From Gemmatimonadota bacterium (GTDB taxonomy: Bacteria; Gemmatimonadota; Gemmatimonadetes; Palauibacterales; Palauibacteraceae), in assembly GCA_022825725.1 (NCBI GenBank), contig JAJDWE010000060.1:1-36621 (forward strand): DNA of 36,621 nucleotides, given 5' to 3'. Under the pieces are notes generated by a model that was not told the DNA's origin, searched no databases, and saw only the letters and a list, made by a program, of their open reading frames with translations. The first letter of the stretch is position 1; every line of letters begins with the position of its first letter. Position numbers and translations under genes: made by a program. Below are positions 15,724 through 23,676 of the stretch, in pieces.

Positions 15724-16536
15724 CTATTCGCCGCTGGGGTCGCTGCTCACGTCCACGCTGGAACTCAGGCCCTCGGTGTGTCCGTCCACCGGGAGCGCCT
15801 GCCCGGATATCTTCGCTCCCGCGTCCGACGTAAGGAAGAGGACGAGCGCGGCCACGTCCTCGGCGTCGACGAAGCGCCGGAGCGAAATCTGCCGCTGCCA
15901 GTTCCGGCGGACCGCCTCTTCGGACACCCCCCGGGTCGCTGCCTGGGCGGCGATCACCCGGTCGATGCGGTCGCCGCGGACGCTGCCCGGGCAGATCGCG
16001 TTCACGCGGATCCCGGCCGGACCGAGTTCCATGGCGAGGGTGCGGGTGAAGCCGATCACGCCCCACTTCGCCGTGGCGTAGGGGCTCCGCAGCGGATAGC
16101 CGTGCAGTCCGGCGGTCGAGGAGAGGTTCACGATCGATCCGCCCCCCGTCCGCCGCAGGGCCGGGACGGCGCCCCGGGCGCAGAGGAACATGCCGTCGAG
16201 GTTGACCGCCAGCGTCTGCCGCCAGCCGTCGAGATCGAGCGTCTCGACGGGTCCGGTGGGGCCGGCCGTCCCGGCGTTGTTCACGAGCACGTCGAGGCCC
16301 CCGAGCCGCGCGAGCCCCTCCGCGAACAGCCGCTCCACGTCGGCCTCGACGCTGACGTCCGCCACCGTCCCCGCGACGTCGCCCTCCGCCGAGCGCAGCA
16401 AGTCTTCGAGCGCGCCGGCATCCCGGTCGCAGGCGTGCACCCGCGCCCCCTCGCCGAGCCAGGCCGATGCGATCGCCCGGCCGATTCCCGCCCCGGCGCC
16501 GGTGACAACGACCCGCCGGCCCTGATGCGCGGACAC
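15724..16536 (-). CDS. Short-chain dehydrogenase/reductase (SDR)
   Basis: A 270-residue classical SDR. The cofactor motif TGAGAGIGRA lies near residue 13, NNAG follows in DVLVNNAGTAGPTG, the catalytic Ser is in IVNLSSTAGLHGYPL, and YATAK supplies Tyr and Lys. PGSVRGDRIDRVI and a C-terminal SGQALPVDGH are typical. An Asp after the second strand (ACDRDAG) points to NAD rather than NADP. The start is uncertain: GTG 16536 has a G-rich ribosome site 9 bases upstream and gives a compact protein, while TTG 16545 would overlap the panB stop. It is 5 bases after panB and 15 before the quinone oxidoreductase gene, so it is part of the P450 operon. Confidence 0.9.
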   Translation of the reverse strand: MSAHQGRRVVVTGAGAGIGRAIASAWLGEGARVHACDRDAGALEDLLRSAEGDVAGTVADVSVEADVERLFAEGLARLGGLDVLVNNAGTAGPTGPVETLDLDGWRQTLAVNLDGMFLCARGAVPALRRTGGGSIVNLSSTAGLHGYPLRSPYATAKWGVIGFTRTLAMELGPAGIRVNAICPGSVRGDRIDRVIAAQAATRGVSEEAVRRNWQRQISLRRFVDAEDVAALVLFLTSDAGAKISGQALPVDGHTEGLSSSVDVSSDPSGE

Positions 16537-16541
16537 TTCGC

Positions 16542-17399
16542 TCAACCCCCGTCCCCGGCCGCTTCGTAGCCGTGTTCCGCCGCGGGGTAGCTTCCCGCCC
16601 GCACCTCCTCGGCGTAGCACGCGACGGCCTCCCGCGTGGCCTTCCCGAGTTCGGCGTACCGTTTCAGGAAGCGCGGGTTGAACCCTTCGTTCAGGCCGAG
16701 CATGTCGTGCAGCACGAGCACCTGCCCGTCGCAGTCCGGTCCGGCGCCGATCCCGATCGTCGGCACGGAGACGGCCTCCGTCGCCCGCCGCGCCAACGGG
16801 GTCGGTATCAGTTCGAGAACGATGGCGAAGGCGCCCACTTCCTCCAGGGAGACGGCGTCCTCCTCCAGAAACATCGCCGCATCCTCATCCATCCCCTGAA
16901 TCCGGGGTCCCCCCAGCGCGTGCACGGCCTGCGGCGTGAACCCGAGATGACCTACGACGGGGATCCCCGCCCCGACGATCGCCTCCACCGTGTCGAGGAC
17001 CTCGGACCCACCCTCGAGCTTCACGGCTCCGGCCCCGGTGTGCTTGAGGATGTTCCCCGCGTTCCGCACCGCCTCCTCGATCGAGACCTGGTAGCTGAGG
17101 AAGGGCATGTCGACGACGACGAGGGCGCGGGATGCGCCCCGCGCGACGATGCGGCCGTGGTACGTCATCTGCTCCATCGTGGCGGAGAGCGTCGTCTCCT
17201 CTCCGCACAGGACGCTAGCCAGGGAGTCGCCGACGAGAATCAGGTCCGCGCCCGCCGCGTCCACGAGCGATGCGAAGAGCGCGTCGTAGGCGGTGATGGC
17301 GACGATCTTCTCCCCGCGCGACTTCATCGCTACGAGGTCGAACGTCGTCAGCTTCCGTGCCACGGAGCCTCCGCCCGGCACGCCGATGGTTTGCGTCAT
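16542..17399 (-). CDS. panB: 3-methyl-2-oxobutanoate hydroxymethyltransferase
   Basis: A 285-residue PanB homologue, normal length. Diagnostic stretches: ITAYDALFASLVDAAGAD, ILVGDSLASVLCGEETTLSA, VVVDMPFLSYQVSIEEAVRN, VVGHLGFTPQAVHALGG and IGIGAGPDCDGQVLVLHDML. The metal-binding Asp residues in VGDS and VVDMP are present. PanB adds a hydroxymethyl group from methylene-tetrahydrofolate to 2-oxoisovalerate, the first step of pantothenate synthesis. Its place between a P450-ferredoxin pair and an SDR is unusual for a housekeeping panB, so action on another 2-oxo acid is possible. The region before the ATG contains a tandem TGTCATCCTC (17402-17421) that doubles the GAGGATG ribosome-binding stretch. 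Confidence 0.92.
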   Translation of the reverse strand: MTQTIGVPGGGSVARKLTTFDLVAMKSRGEKIVAITAYDALFASLVDAAGADLILVGDSLASVLCGEETTLSATMEQMTYHGRIVARGASRALVVVDMPFLSYQVSIEEAVRNAGNILKHTGAGAVKLEGGSEVLDTVEAIVGAGIPVVGHLGFTPQAVHALGGPRIQGMDEDAAMFLEEDAVSLEEVGAFAIVLELIPTPLARRATEAVSVPTIGIGAGPDCDGQVLVLHDMLGLNEGFNPRFLKRYAELGKATREAVACYAEEVRAGSYPAAEHGYEAAGDGG

Positions 17400-17425
17400 T
17401 GTGTCATCCTCGTGTCATCCTCCGG

Positions 17426-17662
17426 TCAGCTTGTTGCGCCGGGCTCGGGCGGAAAGAGCGTCCGGCCGGTCTCGGCATCCGTGACCCGGATCGCGCTCAC
17501 GGGACAGTTCGCCGCCGCCTCGAGGACGAGCGCGGCCGGGTCGCCCCCCGCATCGACGACCGTCGACTGGCGGTGCTCGTTGTGCACGAACACGCCCGGC
17601 GCGGTGGCCACGCACATCGCGTTGCCGACGCAGAGCCCATGGTCGACCTCGACCTTCACCAT
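17426..17662 (-). CDS. Ferredoxin, 3Fe-4S type (P450 partner)
   Basis: A 78-residue protein beginning MVKVEVDHGLCVGNAMCVAT. The cysteine spacing (Cys, five residues, Cys, then Cys-Pro in LEAAANCPVSAIRVTD) is that of the small 3Fe-4S ferredoxins that reduce bacterial cytochromes P450. The ATG is 7 bases after the P450 stop, so the two are cotranscribed and very probably form an electron-transfer pair. A ferredoxin reductase gene is not in the operon. The start is chosen because the frame upstream is the shadow of the P450 gene. Confidence 0.92.
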   Translation of the reverse strand: MVKVEVDHGLCVGNAMCVATAPGVFVHNEHRQSTVVDAGGDPAALVLEAAANCPVSAIRVTDAETGRTLFPPEPGATS

Positions 17663-17669
17663 GCAGCTG

Positions 17670-18980
17670 TCACGCCGGGACGCTCCATGCGACGGGCATG
17701 GATTCGATGGAGCGGAACTGGATGCTCGGCTGGTAGCGCAGTTCATCCGTCTCGAGTGCGAACCGCTCGAAGCGGCGCGCCAGCCCGCGGAAGATCTCCT
17801 GTCCCTCGATGCGCGCGAGCGCGACCCCGAGGCAGTAGTGGATCCCGGAGCCGAAGGAGAGATGCGGGTTCGGCTGGCGCCCGATATCGAACCGGTCCGG
17901 GTCCTCGAACACGGACGGGTCCCGGTTCGCCGCCGCGATGATCCAGCGGATCCGCTCGCCGGGTGAGAGCGTCTTTCCACACAGTTCGGCCTCCTGCGCG
18001 ACGATGCGCTGGGTCGACTTCACCGGCGGGTCGAAGCGGAGACACTCCTCGGTCGCCGTCCGCGCGAAGCGGTCGGGGTCCGCCCTGAGCCTGTCCCACT
18101 GCGCCGGATGCTCGATGAAGGCGCGGAGACCGTTACATATCAGGTTCATCGTCGTCTCGTGTCCCGCGAACAGCATCAGTCCGGTGTTCACGAGCACCTG
18201 GTGCCGCGTGAAGACGCCGTCGGTCTCCCCCTGCGCCAGCGCCGAGATCAGGTCATCGCCCGGATTCCCGATCCGCTCCTCGACGAAGGGGCGGGCGTAC
18301 TCGACGATTCCGCGGATTCCCTCCGTCAGGGGCCGCAGCCGGTCGGGTTCCCCGCGATTCAGGTGGAGGATGCTGTCCGCGAGCCCCCGTAGCGTGTCCA
18401 TGTCCTCGCGGGGGACGCCCATCAGCCGCGCGATGATCCGCACGGGGAGCGGCGCCGCGAGATCGGTGACGACGTTCATCCGTCCCCTGGGCCACAACTC
18501 ATCCAGGAGTTCGTCGACCGCCCGGCGCACGAAGGGGCGCCAGCCCTCCATCGCCGTCGGGGTGAAGAAGGAGTGAACCGTCTTCCGCTGTTCGAGGTGT
18601 TCGGGCCGGTCCTGTTCCACGAGTTGATCCGCGCGGAACGCCTTGACCTCGTCGAACAGGGGCGCGTCCTCGGTCAGCACCGGCGGGTACGGCGGCCCCT
18701 CCACGCCCCGGATCACCGCGGAGGAGAAGAGTTCGTGGTGTCGGAGGATCCAGACGACGGGATCGTACCCCGTCACGACCCACAGCCCGAACTTCTCGTT
18801 CCAGTGGACGGGATCCCGCTCCCGAAGCCGGGCGAACGAGGCGTACGGGCGCGCGATCACCTCCTCCGCGAAGAGGTCGTCGAGATCCGTTCCCGAAGCG
18901 GCAGCCCGTGACGGACTGTCAGCAGCCCCTGACGGGCTGCTACGGGGTGAACCGATAGGCGACGCGCAGCCGCTCGACAT
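17670..18980 (-). CDS. Cytochrome P450
   Basis: A 436-residue soluble class I bacterial P450. The I-helix oxygen-activating motif is AGHETTMNL, the K-helix ExxR is in TEECLRFDPPVKSTQR, and the haem ligand loop is FGSGIHYCLG with Cys near residue 383. Other P450 features: RPEHLEQRKTVHSFFTPTAM, NRDPSVFEDPDRFDIGRQPN. The start is uncertain. The family normally begins shortly before DLDDLFAEEVIARPYASFAR; the nearest ATG in frame is 18980, which overlaps the upstream binding-protein gene by 41 bases and makes the first 30 residues repeat-encoded. GTG at 18860 is an alternative. Monooxygenase acting with the adjacent ferredoxin; substrate unknown. Confidence 0.92.
   Translation of the reverse strand: MSSGCASPIGSPRSSPSGAADSPSRAAASGTDLDDLFAEEVIARPYASFARLRERDPVHWNEKFGLWVVTGYDPVVWILRHHELFSSAVIRGVEGPPYPPVLTEDAPLFDEVKAFRADQLVEQDRPEHLEQRKTVHSFFTPTAMEGWRPFVRRAVDELLDELWPRGRMNVVTDLAAPLPVRIIARLMGVPREDMDTLRGLADSILHLNRGEPDRLRPLTEGIRGIVEYARPFVEERIGNPGDDLISALAQGETDGVFTRHQVLVNTGLMLFAGHETTMNLICNGLRAFIEHPAQWDRLRADPDRFARTATEECLRFDPPVKSTQRIVAQEAELCGKTLSPGERIRWIIAAANRDPSVFEDPDRFDIGRQPNPHLSFGSGIHYCLGVALARIEGQEIFRGLARRFERFALETDELRYQPSIQFRSIESMPVAWSVPA
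18901..18941 (-). repeat. Duplicated hairpin-forming element between binding-protein and P450 genes
   Basis: Two imperfect tandem copies of a GCAGCCCSTGACGGRCTG unit (18901-18918 and 18922-18939). The second forms a perfect 8-bp hairpin, AGCAGCCC (18921-18928) and GGGCTGCT (18934-18941), with a 5-base loop. It overlaps the stop codon of the binding-protein gene. It could attenuate transcription into the P450 genes or have been added by slippage; there is no U-run, so it is not a standard terminator. Confidence 0.55.
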
Positions 18981-20223
18981 CGGTGACGCTCGAGTCCGTG
19001 TGGTGGTAGATGAGCTGACGTCCGGTGCCGCAGTCCCCGAAGGCGTCGCAGGAGATCGTGCCGATGAGACCCTCGATGCCAACGGCTCCGATCCGCGCGC
19101 GCAGCGCGGCGCGGTCGATGTAGAGCCGCCCTCCCTCCTCCACCGCCACGGCGCGGATGGCGTCGAGCAGAAACGTCGTCGCGTCGTAGGCGAGCGCCCA
19201 GTAGGGGGTCGTGGGATGCTGGCCGTACTCGGCCTCGAACGCGGCCATGACGGCCTCGGCGCGCTTTCCGGTCACCGCGTTGACGTTGCCTCGAAAATCC
19301 GACGCGGGCCCGGCGAAGTAGATCCCTTCGGACTGCGGCTCCGCCAGGAACTCGGAGACGAGGAGGGCCGCGCCGGAGATCAGCGTTACGCCCTCGAGGC
19401 CGTCGAACGCGCGCGTCTGCGCCGCGAACGGCGAGCCCTCGGGGGGGAAGAGGGGGAAGAAGATCCCGTCCGGACCGGCGGCCGCGAACTCCGCCAAGGC
19501 GGACGTCATGTCCGTTTGACCCTTCGCGATCCCCGAGGCGACCGGGATCTCCCCGCCGACCGCGCGGAACGCATCCCCGAAGGCGTTCGTCAGCGCCGTG
19601 GTGTAGGGATCCCCGTCGTGCAGCGTGACGATCCGCCGGAGGCCCAGCTGGTTGTAGGCGAAGTCCGCCACGGCCCGCGCCTGGTAGAGATCGTTGTTGG
19701 CGACGCGGAAATAGCCGGGGTGGTGGTCAGGGCTCGGATTTCCCGCCAGATCCGAGGTGAGCACCGGCGACGTGGTACTCGGCGCGATCATCACGTACCC
19801 CCCCTGGCTGATCACCGGGGAGGCGGCCACCGCGGCGGCGGAGCACGAGGTCCCGACGATGCCCAGGATCTGCGGATCGGCGACGACCTCCCGGGCACCG
19901 GCTCGCCCGCCATCGGGGGAGCACCCGGAGTCCAGCGGGTCGCCCAGGTCGACGCCGCGGCCGAGGACGGTGCCCACATCGCGGACGGCAAGCTCCACAC
20001 CGCGCCGCGCGGCGGTCCCGAGCGACGGCGCCCCCGTCATCGCCAACAGGGAGCGGATCCGCACCGACTCACCGCGCGGAATCGTCACCGTTCCCAGCGG
20101 TCCCGGCTCGAAGCTCGATGGCCCGGTGCTTCCATCGCACGAGACCGCGAGTACCGAGACCGCGAGTACTGCCGCCGGAACCACAATCCGCGTCCGTCGA
20201 ACGGTTCCCCACCCTTTATTCAT
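18940..20223 (-). CDS. ABC transporter substrate-binding lipoprotein (Liv/branched-chain amino acid type)
   Basis: A 427-residue type I periplasmic binding protein. The start MNKGWGTVRRTRIVVPAAVL leads to a lipobox LAVSC at about residues 25-29, and the ATG has GAGGGGAG 5 bases upstream. The fold is visible in RIRSLLAMTGAPSLGTAARR, GVELAVRDVG, ILGIVGTSCSAAAVAASPVI, MIAPSTTSPVLT, RVANNDLYQARAVADF and ALAYDATTFLLDAIRAV. Such proteins (LivJ/Peripla_BP_6) capture amino acids, amides or aromatic acids. No permease or ATPase gene is nearby, so it depends on a transporter elsewhere or acts as a sensor. It is first in the operon that continues with P450, which suggests that its ligand may be related to the P450 substrate (inference). 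Confidence 0.9.
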   Translation of the reverse strand: MNKGWGTVRRTRIVVPAAVLAVSVLAVSCDGSTGPSSFEPGPLGTVTIPRGESVRIRSLLAMTGAPSLGTAARRGVELAVRDVGTVLGRGVDLGDPLDSGCSPDGGRAGAREVVADPQILGIVGTSCSAAAVAASPVISQGGYVMIAPSTTSPVLTSDLAGNPSPDHHPGYFRVANNDLYQARAVADFAYNQLGLRRIVTLHDGDPYTTALTNAFGDAFRAVGGEIPVASGIAKGQTDMTSALAEFAAAGPDGIFFPLFPPEGSPFAAQTRAFDGLEGVTLISGAALLVSEFLAEPQSEGIYFAGPASDFRGNVNAVTGKRAEAVMAAFEAEYGQHPTTPYWALAYDATTFLLDAIRAVAVEEGGRLYIDRAALRARIGAVGIEGLIGTISCDAFGDCGTGRQLIYHHTDSSVTDVERLRVAYRFTP

Positions 20224-20365
20224 GTTCACTCCCCTCGTGACAGGTCGTACGCTCTGCCGCAAGCTACGCACACGCATCGGCCCCTCCAAGACGCCTCGGC
20301 GGCGTCGACGAAGGGGTTCGCCGAAGGATGACGGATGTGACGGTCGACGCCCGGAGGGGATCGCG

Positions 20366-22129
20366 ATGACTCGAAACCGGCTTCCGCCGATGGCCGCGCT
20401 TCTGCTCGCATGCGCCTGCGGAGAAGCGGGAGTTCCCGGCGCTTCCGTTCCGATCCCCCTCGAGGAGTTGACCCTCGGGGCCTGGTCTCCACCCGCCATG
20501 CTCCCGAACGACCGCTTTCTTCCCTCGTCCGAGGCGGAGCCCGCCCGACATCCCTTCTCCGGCACCATCACCTTCGCGGGGGCCGAGATCGGGACGGAGC
20601 CGGCGGAACTCGACCCGCGCCGGTTCATGGGCCGCGACACGAAGCGCTTCCCCGACGTGACGCTCGGATTCGTGGCGGATGGCGGCGACCTGATCCCGTG
20701 GAATCGCAACCTCGTCGTGTCCGGCACGCGCACCGAAGCGGGGAGTTACTGGGATCTTCTGGTCGGACCCGGAACCGTCTGGTCCGAACCGGGCGAAGCA
20801 TGGTCGCGGGCGGCGTTCCCGCTGCAGCTCGCGAGCTCCGTCGAGAACGAGACGTACAACGGGGTCGCGACCTTCGCCTTCAACGACCGGGAGGTGTCGG
20901 GCGTCCGCTTCCAGACCGTGACCCAGGGGCGGCCCTACTTCCTCGTGCAGCGGCGGCTGATGCGGGGCCAGCTCGCGGCGGAGTACACGCCGGGCCCGGC
21001 GCCCGGGGAGGTGATCGAGGCCTTCGCCGCCGAGAAGGCGGGGCGCCTGCCCCTGCGCCCGATCTCCGACCTGCGCCCGCGGGCGGGGGACGCCGTGTTC
21101 GACGCCATGCACGGGGAGATGAATGTCGAGAACATGGTCACCGCGGCTTTCCTCGTGCGCGACACGCTCTACGTCGCGGATTGCCCCACGCCGTTCGGGG
21201 ACCTTCCCTTCTGCCGGGAGCAGCGCTTCGGGATCTGGTCCGTCACGAAGTCCACCGGCAACACGGTGGCCGCGCTCCGTCTCGCGCAGCGCTACGGGCG
21301 CGGCGTCCTCGACGAACGGGTCGCCGACCACCTCGATGTGACGGCGGACCACGACGGCTGGGACGACGTGCGCTTCCGCGATGTCCTCGACATGGCCACC
21401 GGCGTGGGCGAGGGATCGACGCGGACCGAGCCCAACAGCACGGGCGACGGCTACCTCATCGGCTACGACGACTGGTACACGGCGATCTCGAGGGACGCCC
21501 GGATCCGCCAGGTGTTCCGCGCCTCGAACCATCCGTGGGGGCCGGGGGAGGTCGTCCGCTACCGCGACCAGGACGCGTTCCTCATCGGCGCGGCGATGGA
21601 TGCCTACCTCAAGCATCGGGCCGGGCCGGAGGCGGACCTGTGGGAGATGCTGGAGGATGAGGTCTACCGCCCCATCGGCGTGCCGCACGCGCCGACGAAC
21701 CGGCTCGTCGAGGCGGACGGCTCGCTCACGCTGCCGCAGATGTCGCAGGGCACCTACCCGACGGTGGACGACCTCGCGAAGATCGCGCGCCTCCTCCAGA
21801 ACGGCGGCGTGCACGAGGGCGAGCCGCTGCTGCACCCCGGGCTGACCGCCGAGGTGCTGTACCGGACGGACGTGCGCGGGATCACCTTCGGCCCGCCCGT
21901 CGATATCGGGCAGCCGAGTTACTACCTCGCGCTCTGGCACCAGAACTACGCTGGCGAAGGGGGCTGCGTCGTCGACCTCACGCGCATGTCGGGCTGGGGC
22001 GGACACCGGGTCGTCCTCTTCCCCAACGGGATCGTCGCGATCCGGATCTCGAAGGTGACGGGAAGCGAAGCCTCGCCTGTGGAGGGACTCGCCGCCGTAG
22101 CCGACCGCCTGGACCCGTTCTGCCCCTGA
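20366..22129 (+). CDS. Exported serine hydrolase (beta-lactamase/penicillin-binding-like)
   Basis: A 587-residue protein. The ATG at 20366 is preceded by GGAGGGG, and the N-terminus MTRNRLPPMAALLLACACGE is a short lipoprotein-type signal. The first half (to about residue 230) is a non-catalytic domain of unknown type. The second half is the class C beta-lactamase fold: the SxxK motif is SVTK (Ser292, Lys295) in GIWSVTKSTGNTVAALRLAQ, followed by RDVLDMATGVGEGS and a YRDQDAFLIG stretch in the position of the Tyr motif, and GWGGHRVVLFPNGIVAIRIS near the end. It may be a peptidase, esterase or beta-lactamase-like enzyme acting outside the cytoplasm. Divergently transcribed from the binding-protein gene, 142 bases apart. 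Confidence 0.87.
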   Translation: MTRNRLPPMAALLLACACGEAGVPGASVPIPLEELTLGAWSPPAMLPNDRFLPSSEAEPARHPFSGTITFAGAEIGTEPAELDPRRFMGRDTKRFPDVTLGFVADGGDLIPWNRNLVVSGTRTEAGSYWDLLVGPGTVWSEPGEAWSRAAFPLQLASSVENETYNGVATFAFNDREVSGVRFQTVTQGRPYFLVQRRLMRGQLAAEYTPGPAPGEVIEAFAAEKAGRLPLRPISDLRPRAGDAVFDAMHGEMNVENMVTAAFLVRDTLYVADCPTPFGDLPFCREQRFGIWSVTKSTGNTVAALRLAQRYGRGVLDERVADHLDVTADHDGWDDVRFRDVLDMATGVGEGSTRTEPNSTGDGYLIGYDDWYTAISRDARIRQVFRASNHPWGPGEVVRYRDQDAFLIGAAMDAYLKHRAGPEADLWEMLEDEVYRPIGVPHAPTNRLVEADGSLTLPQMSQGTYPTVDDLAKIARLLQNGGVHEGEPLLHPGLTAEVLYRTDVRGITFGPPVDIGQPSYYLALWHQNYAGEGGCVVDLTRMSGWGGHRVVLFPNGIVAIRISKVTGSEASPVEGLAAVADRLDPFCP

Positions 22130-22180
22130 CCGCGCAGAGTCCGCGACCGGGCGGAGTCCGCAGGCGAGCGGCGTCCGCGG

Positions 22181-22600
22181 CTACGCCGGGTCCATCTCCG
22201 GGTCGGCGGAGGCGTGGGACTTTTCCTCGAGGATCCCTGAGCCGTAGTCCTCGCTGAGGGCGCGCTTGAGGCGGTGGCGTTCATCGTTGAGGCGATACAC
22301 CTGGCGGGCGGCTTCGGTGAAGCGGGGACCGAAGTCGTTCGCGCGTTCCAGGCGACGCAGTTCGTCCTCGACGTCCCAGATTCCCCGGTTCACCTCCGCC
22401 AGAGCGGCGGCGCGCTCCCGGACGCGGGACGGCGCGGCCTCGAGCGGCCCGATCGTCCGCGCGCACACGGCCTCGACGTTCGCCAGTTCGGAGTTCACAT
22501 TCGCGAGCTTCCGGCGATCGCGGATCCGGGCCTGCTTCAGTCGCAGGATGGTGATGCGGTCGATGAGTTCGCCGGCGGACACAGGGATCTCGATATTCAC
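22181..22600 (-). CDS. DUF6165-like small protein
   Basis: A 139-residue protein of mostly helical, charged sequence: MNIEIPVSAGELIDRITILR, LKQARIRDRRKLANVNSEL, VRERAAALAEVNRGIWDVED, FTEAARQVYRLNDERHRLKR. The opening (IPVSxGELIDxITIL) is the hallmark of the DUF6165 family, whose members have this length and no known function; some lie near polysaccharide or glycosyltransferase genes, which is not the case here. Divergent from the YchF-like gene with 32 bases between the starts, so both promoters must overlap or lie inside the genes. Cytoplasmic; no membrane segment. Confidence 0.72.
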   Translation of the reverse strand: MNIEIPVSAGELIDRITILRLKQARIRDRRKLANVNSELANVEAVCARTIGPLEAAPSRVRERAAALAEVNRGIWDVEDELRRLERANDFGPRFTEAARQVYRLNDERHRLKRALSEDYGSGILEEKSHASADPEMDPA

Positions 22601-22632
22601 GCTCCGAACATAATGGGGAGGGAGGGGACGCG

Positions 22633-23673
22633 GTGAGGATTGGACTCGTGGGGTTCGCGGGTTCCGGGAAGACGACGGTGTTCAACGCGATGACGGGGCT
22701 CGGCGTGCCGGTCGGGTTCGGCGGCGAGGTGCGGCTGGGCACGGTGCGGGTTCCGGATGCGCGAATCGATGCGCTCAGCGCCCGCCTCTCCCCGCGCCGA
22801 ACGACGTACGCCGAGATGCGGTTCTGCGACATCCCGGGCGAGCACGGCGCGGCGAGCAAGGGCTTGTCGCCGCGCGGGCTCCAGCAGATCCGCGATCAGG
22901 AGGCGCTCTGCCTTGTCCTGCGCGACTTCGACAATCCCGCGCTTGCGGAGCCGCCGGACGCGGAGGGCGAACTCGAGGCCTTCGCCACGGAATGTCTGCT
23001 CTCCGATCTCGACCTCGTCGAGCGGCGGCTGGACCGGGCACGTCGGGAGGGAGCGGACGCGGTCGAGATCGCCGCCTTCGAACGGGCGCTCGAAACGCTG
23101 GAACGCGAACAGCCGCTCCGGACCGTGCCGCGGGCGGAACTGGATCGCGCGCCGTTCCGCGGCTACGGCCTCCTGACGGACCGTCCGCTGCTCGCCGTGC
23201 TGAACCGCAGCGAGGACCGCGCCGGGGAGGCGCTGCCGCCGGCGCTCGCCTCGCGACTCGCCGCGATGGGAGCCGGCGGTCTCGCGCTGTCCGCCCCCGT
23301 CGAGGCGGAGATCGCGGACCTCGACCCGGAGGACCGCGCCGCCTTCGTGGAGGCGCTCGGCCTGCGCGAACCGGCGCTCGCCCGCTTCATCCGCTCGGCC
23401 TACGGGCTCCTCGATCTCATCTCTTTCTTCACCGCCGCCCCGGCCGAGGTCCGGGCATGGACGATCCGGCGCGGCACGCGCGCCCGGCGGGCGGCGGGCC
23501 GGGTCCATTCCGACATGGAACGAGGCTTCATCCGCGCGGAGGTCATCCCCTACGAGGTGTTCGCGGAGTACGGCTCCGAGCAGGCGGTGAAGGAGGCGGG
23601 ACTGCTGCAGGTCGAGGGCAGGGACTACGTCGTCGCCGACGGCGACATCCTCCACATCCGCTTCAACGTCTGA
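22633..23673 (+). CDS. YchF-like P-loop NTPase (Obg-related, C-terminal DUF933/TGS-like domain)
   Basis: A 346-residue protein starting with GTG (MRIGLVGFAGSGKTTVFNAM) 7 bases after GGAGGGG. The P-loop is GFAGSGKTT and the G3 motif is in MRFCDIPGEHGAASKG. The G4 position reads LNRSED, the NxxE of YchF rather than the NKxD of GTPases, which in YchF changes specificity to ATP. The C-terminal part (ISFFTAAPAEVRAWTIRRGT, AGRVHSDMERGFIRAEVIPY, LQVEGRDYVVADGDILHIRF) is the DUF933/TGS-like domain. Compared with true YchF the P-loop (usually NVGKS) is altered and the coiled-coil part has diverged, so this is likely a paralogue. It ends 3 bases from the convergent amidohydrolase gene. Confidence 0.87.
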   Translation: MRIGLVGFAGSGKTTVFNAMTGLGVPVGFGGEVRLGTVRVPDARIDALSARLSPRRTTYAEMRFCDIPGEHGAASKGLSPRGLQQIRDQEALCLVLRDFDNPALAEPPDAEGELEAFATECLLSDLDLVERRLDRARREGADAVEIAAFERALETLEREQPLRTVPRAELDRAPFRGYGLLTDRPLLAVLNRSEDRAGEALPPALASRLAAMGAGGLALSAPVEAEIADLDPEDRAAFVEALGLREPALARFIRSAYGLLDLISFFTAAPAEVRAWTIRRGTRARRAAGRVHSDMERGFIRAEVIPYEVFAEYGSEQAVKEAGLLQVEGRDYVVADGDILHIRFNV

Positions 23674-23676
23674 CCC

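Noticed and set aside
18921-18941. Rho-independent terminator after the binding-protein gene
   Set aside because: The stem is good but no run of U follows on the minus strand, and the next genes seem to belong to the same operon.
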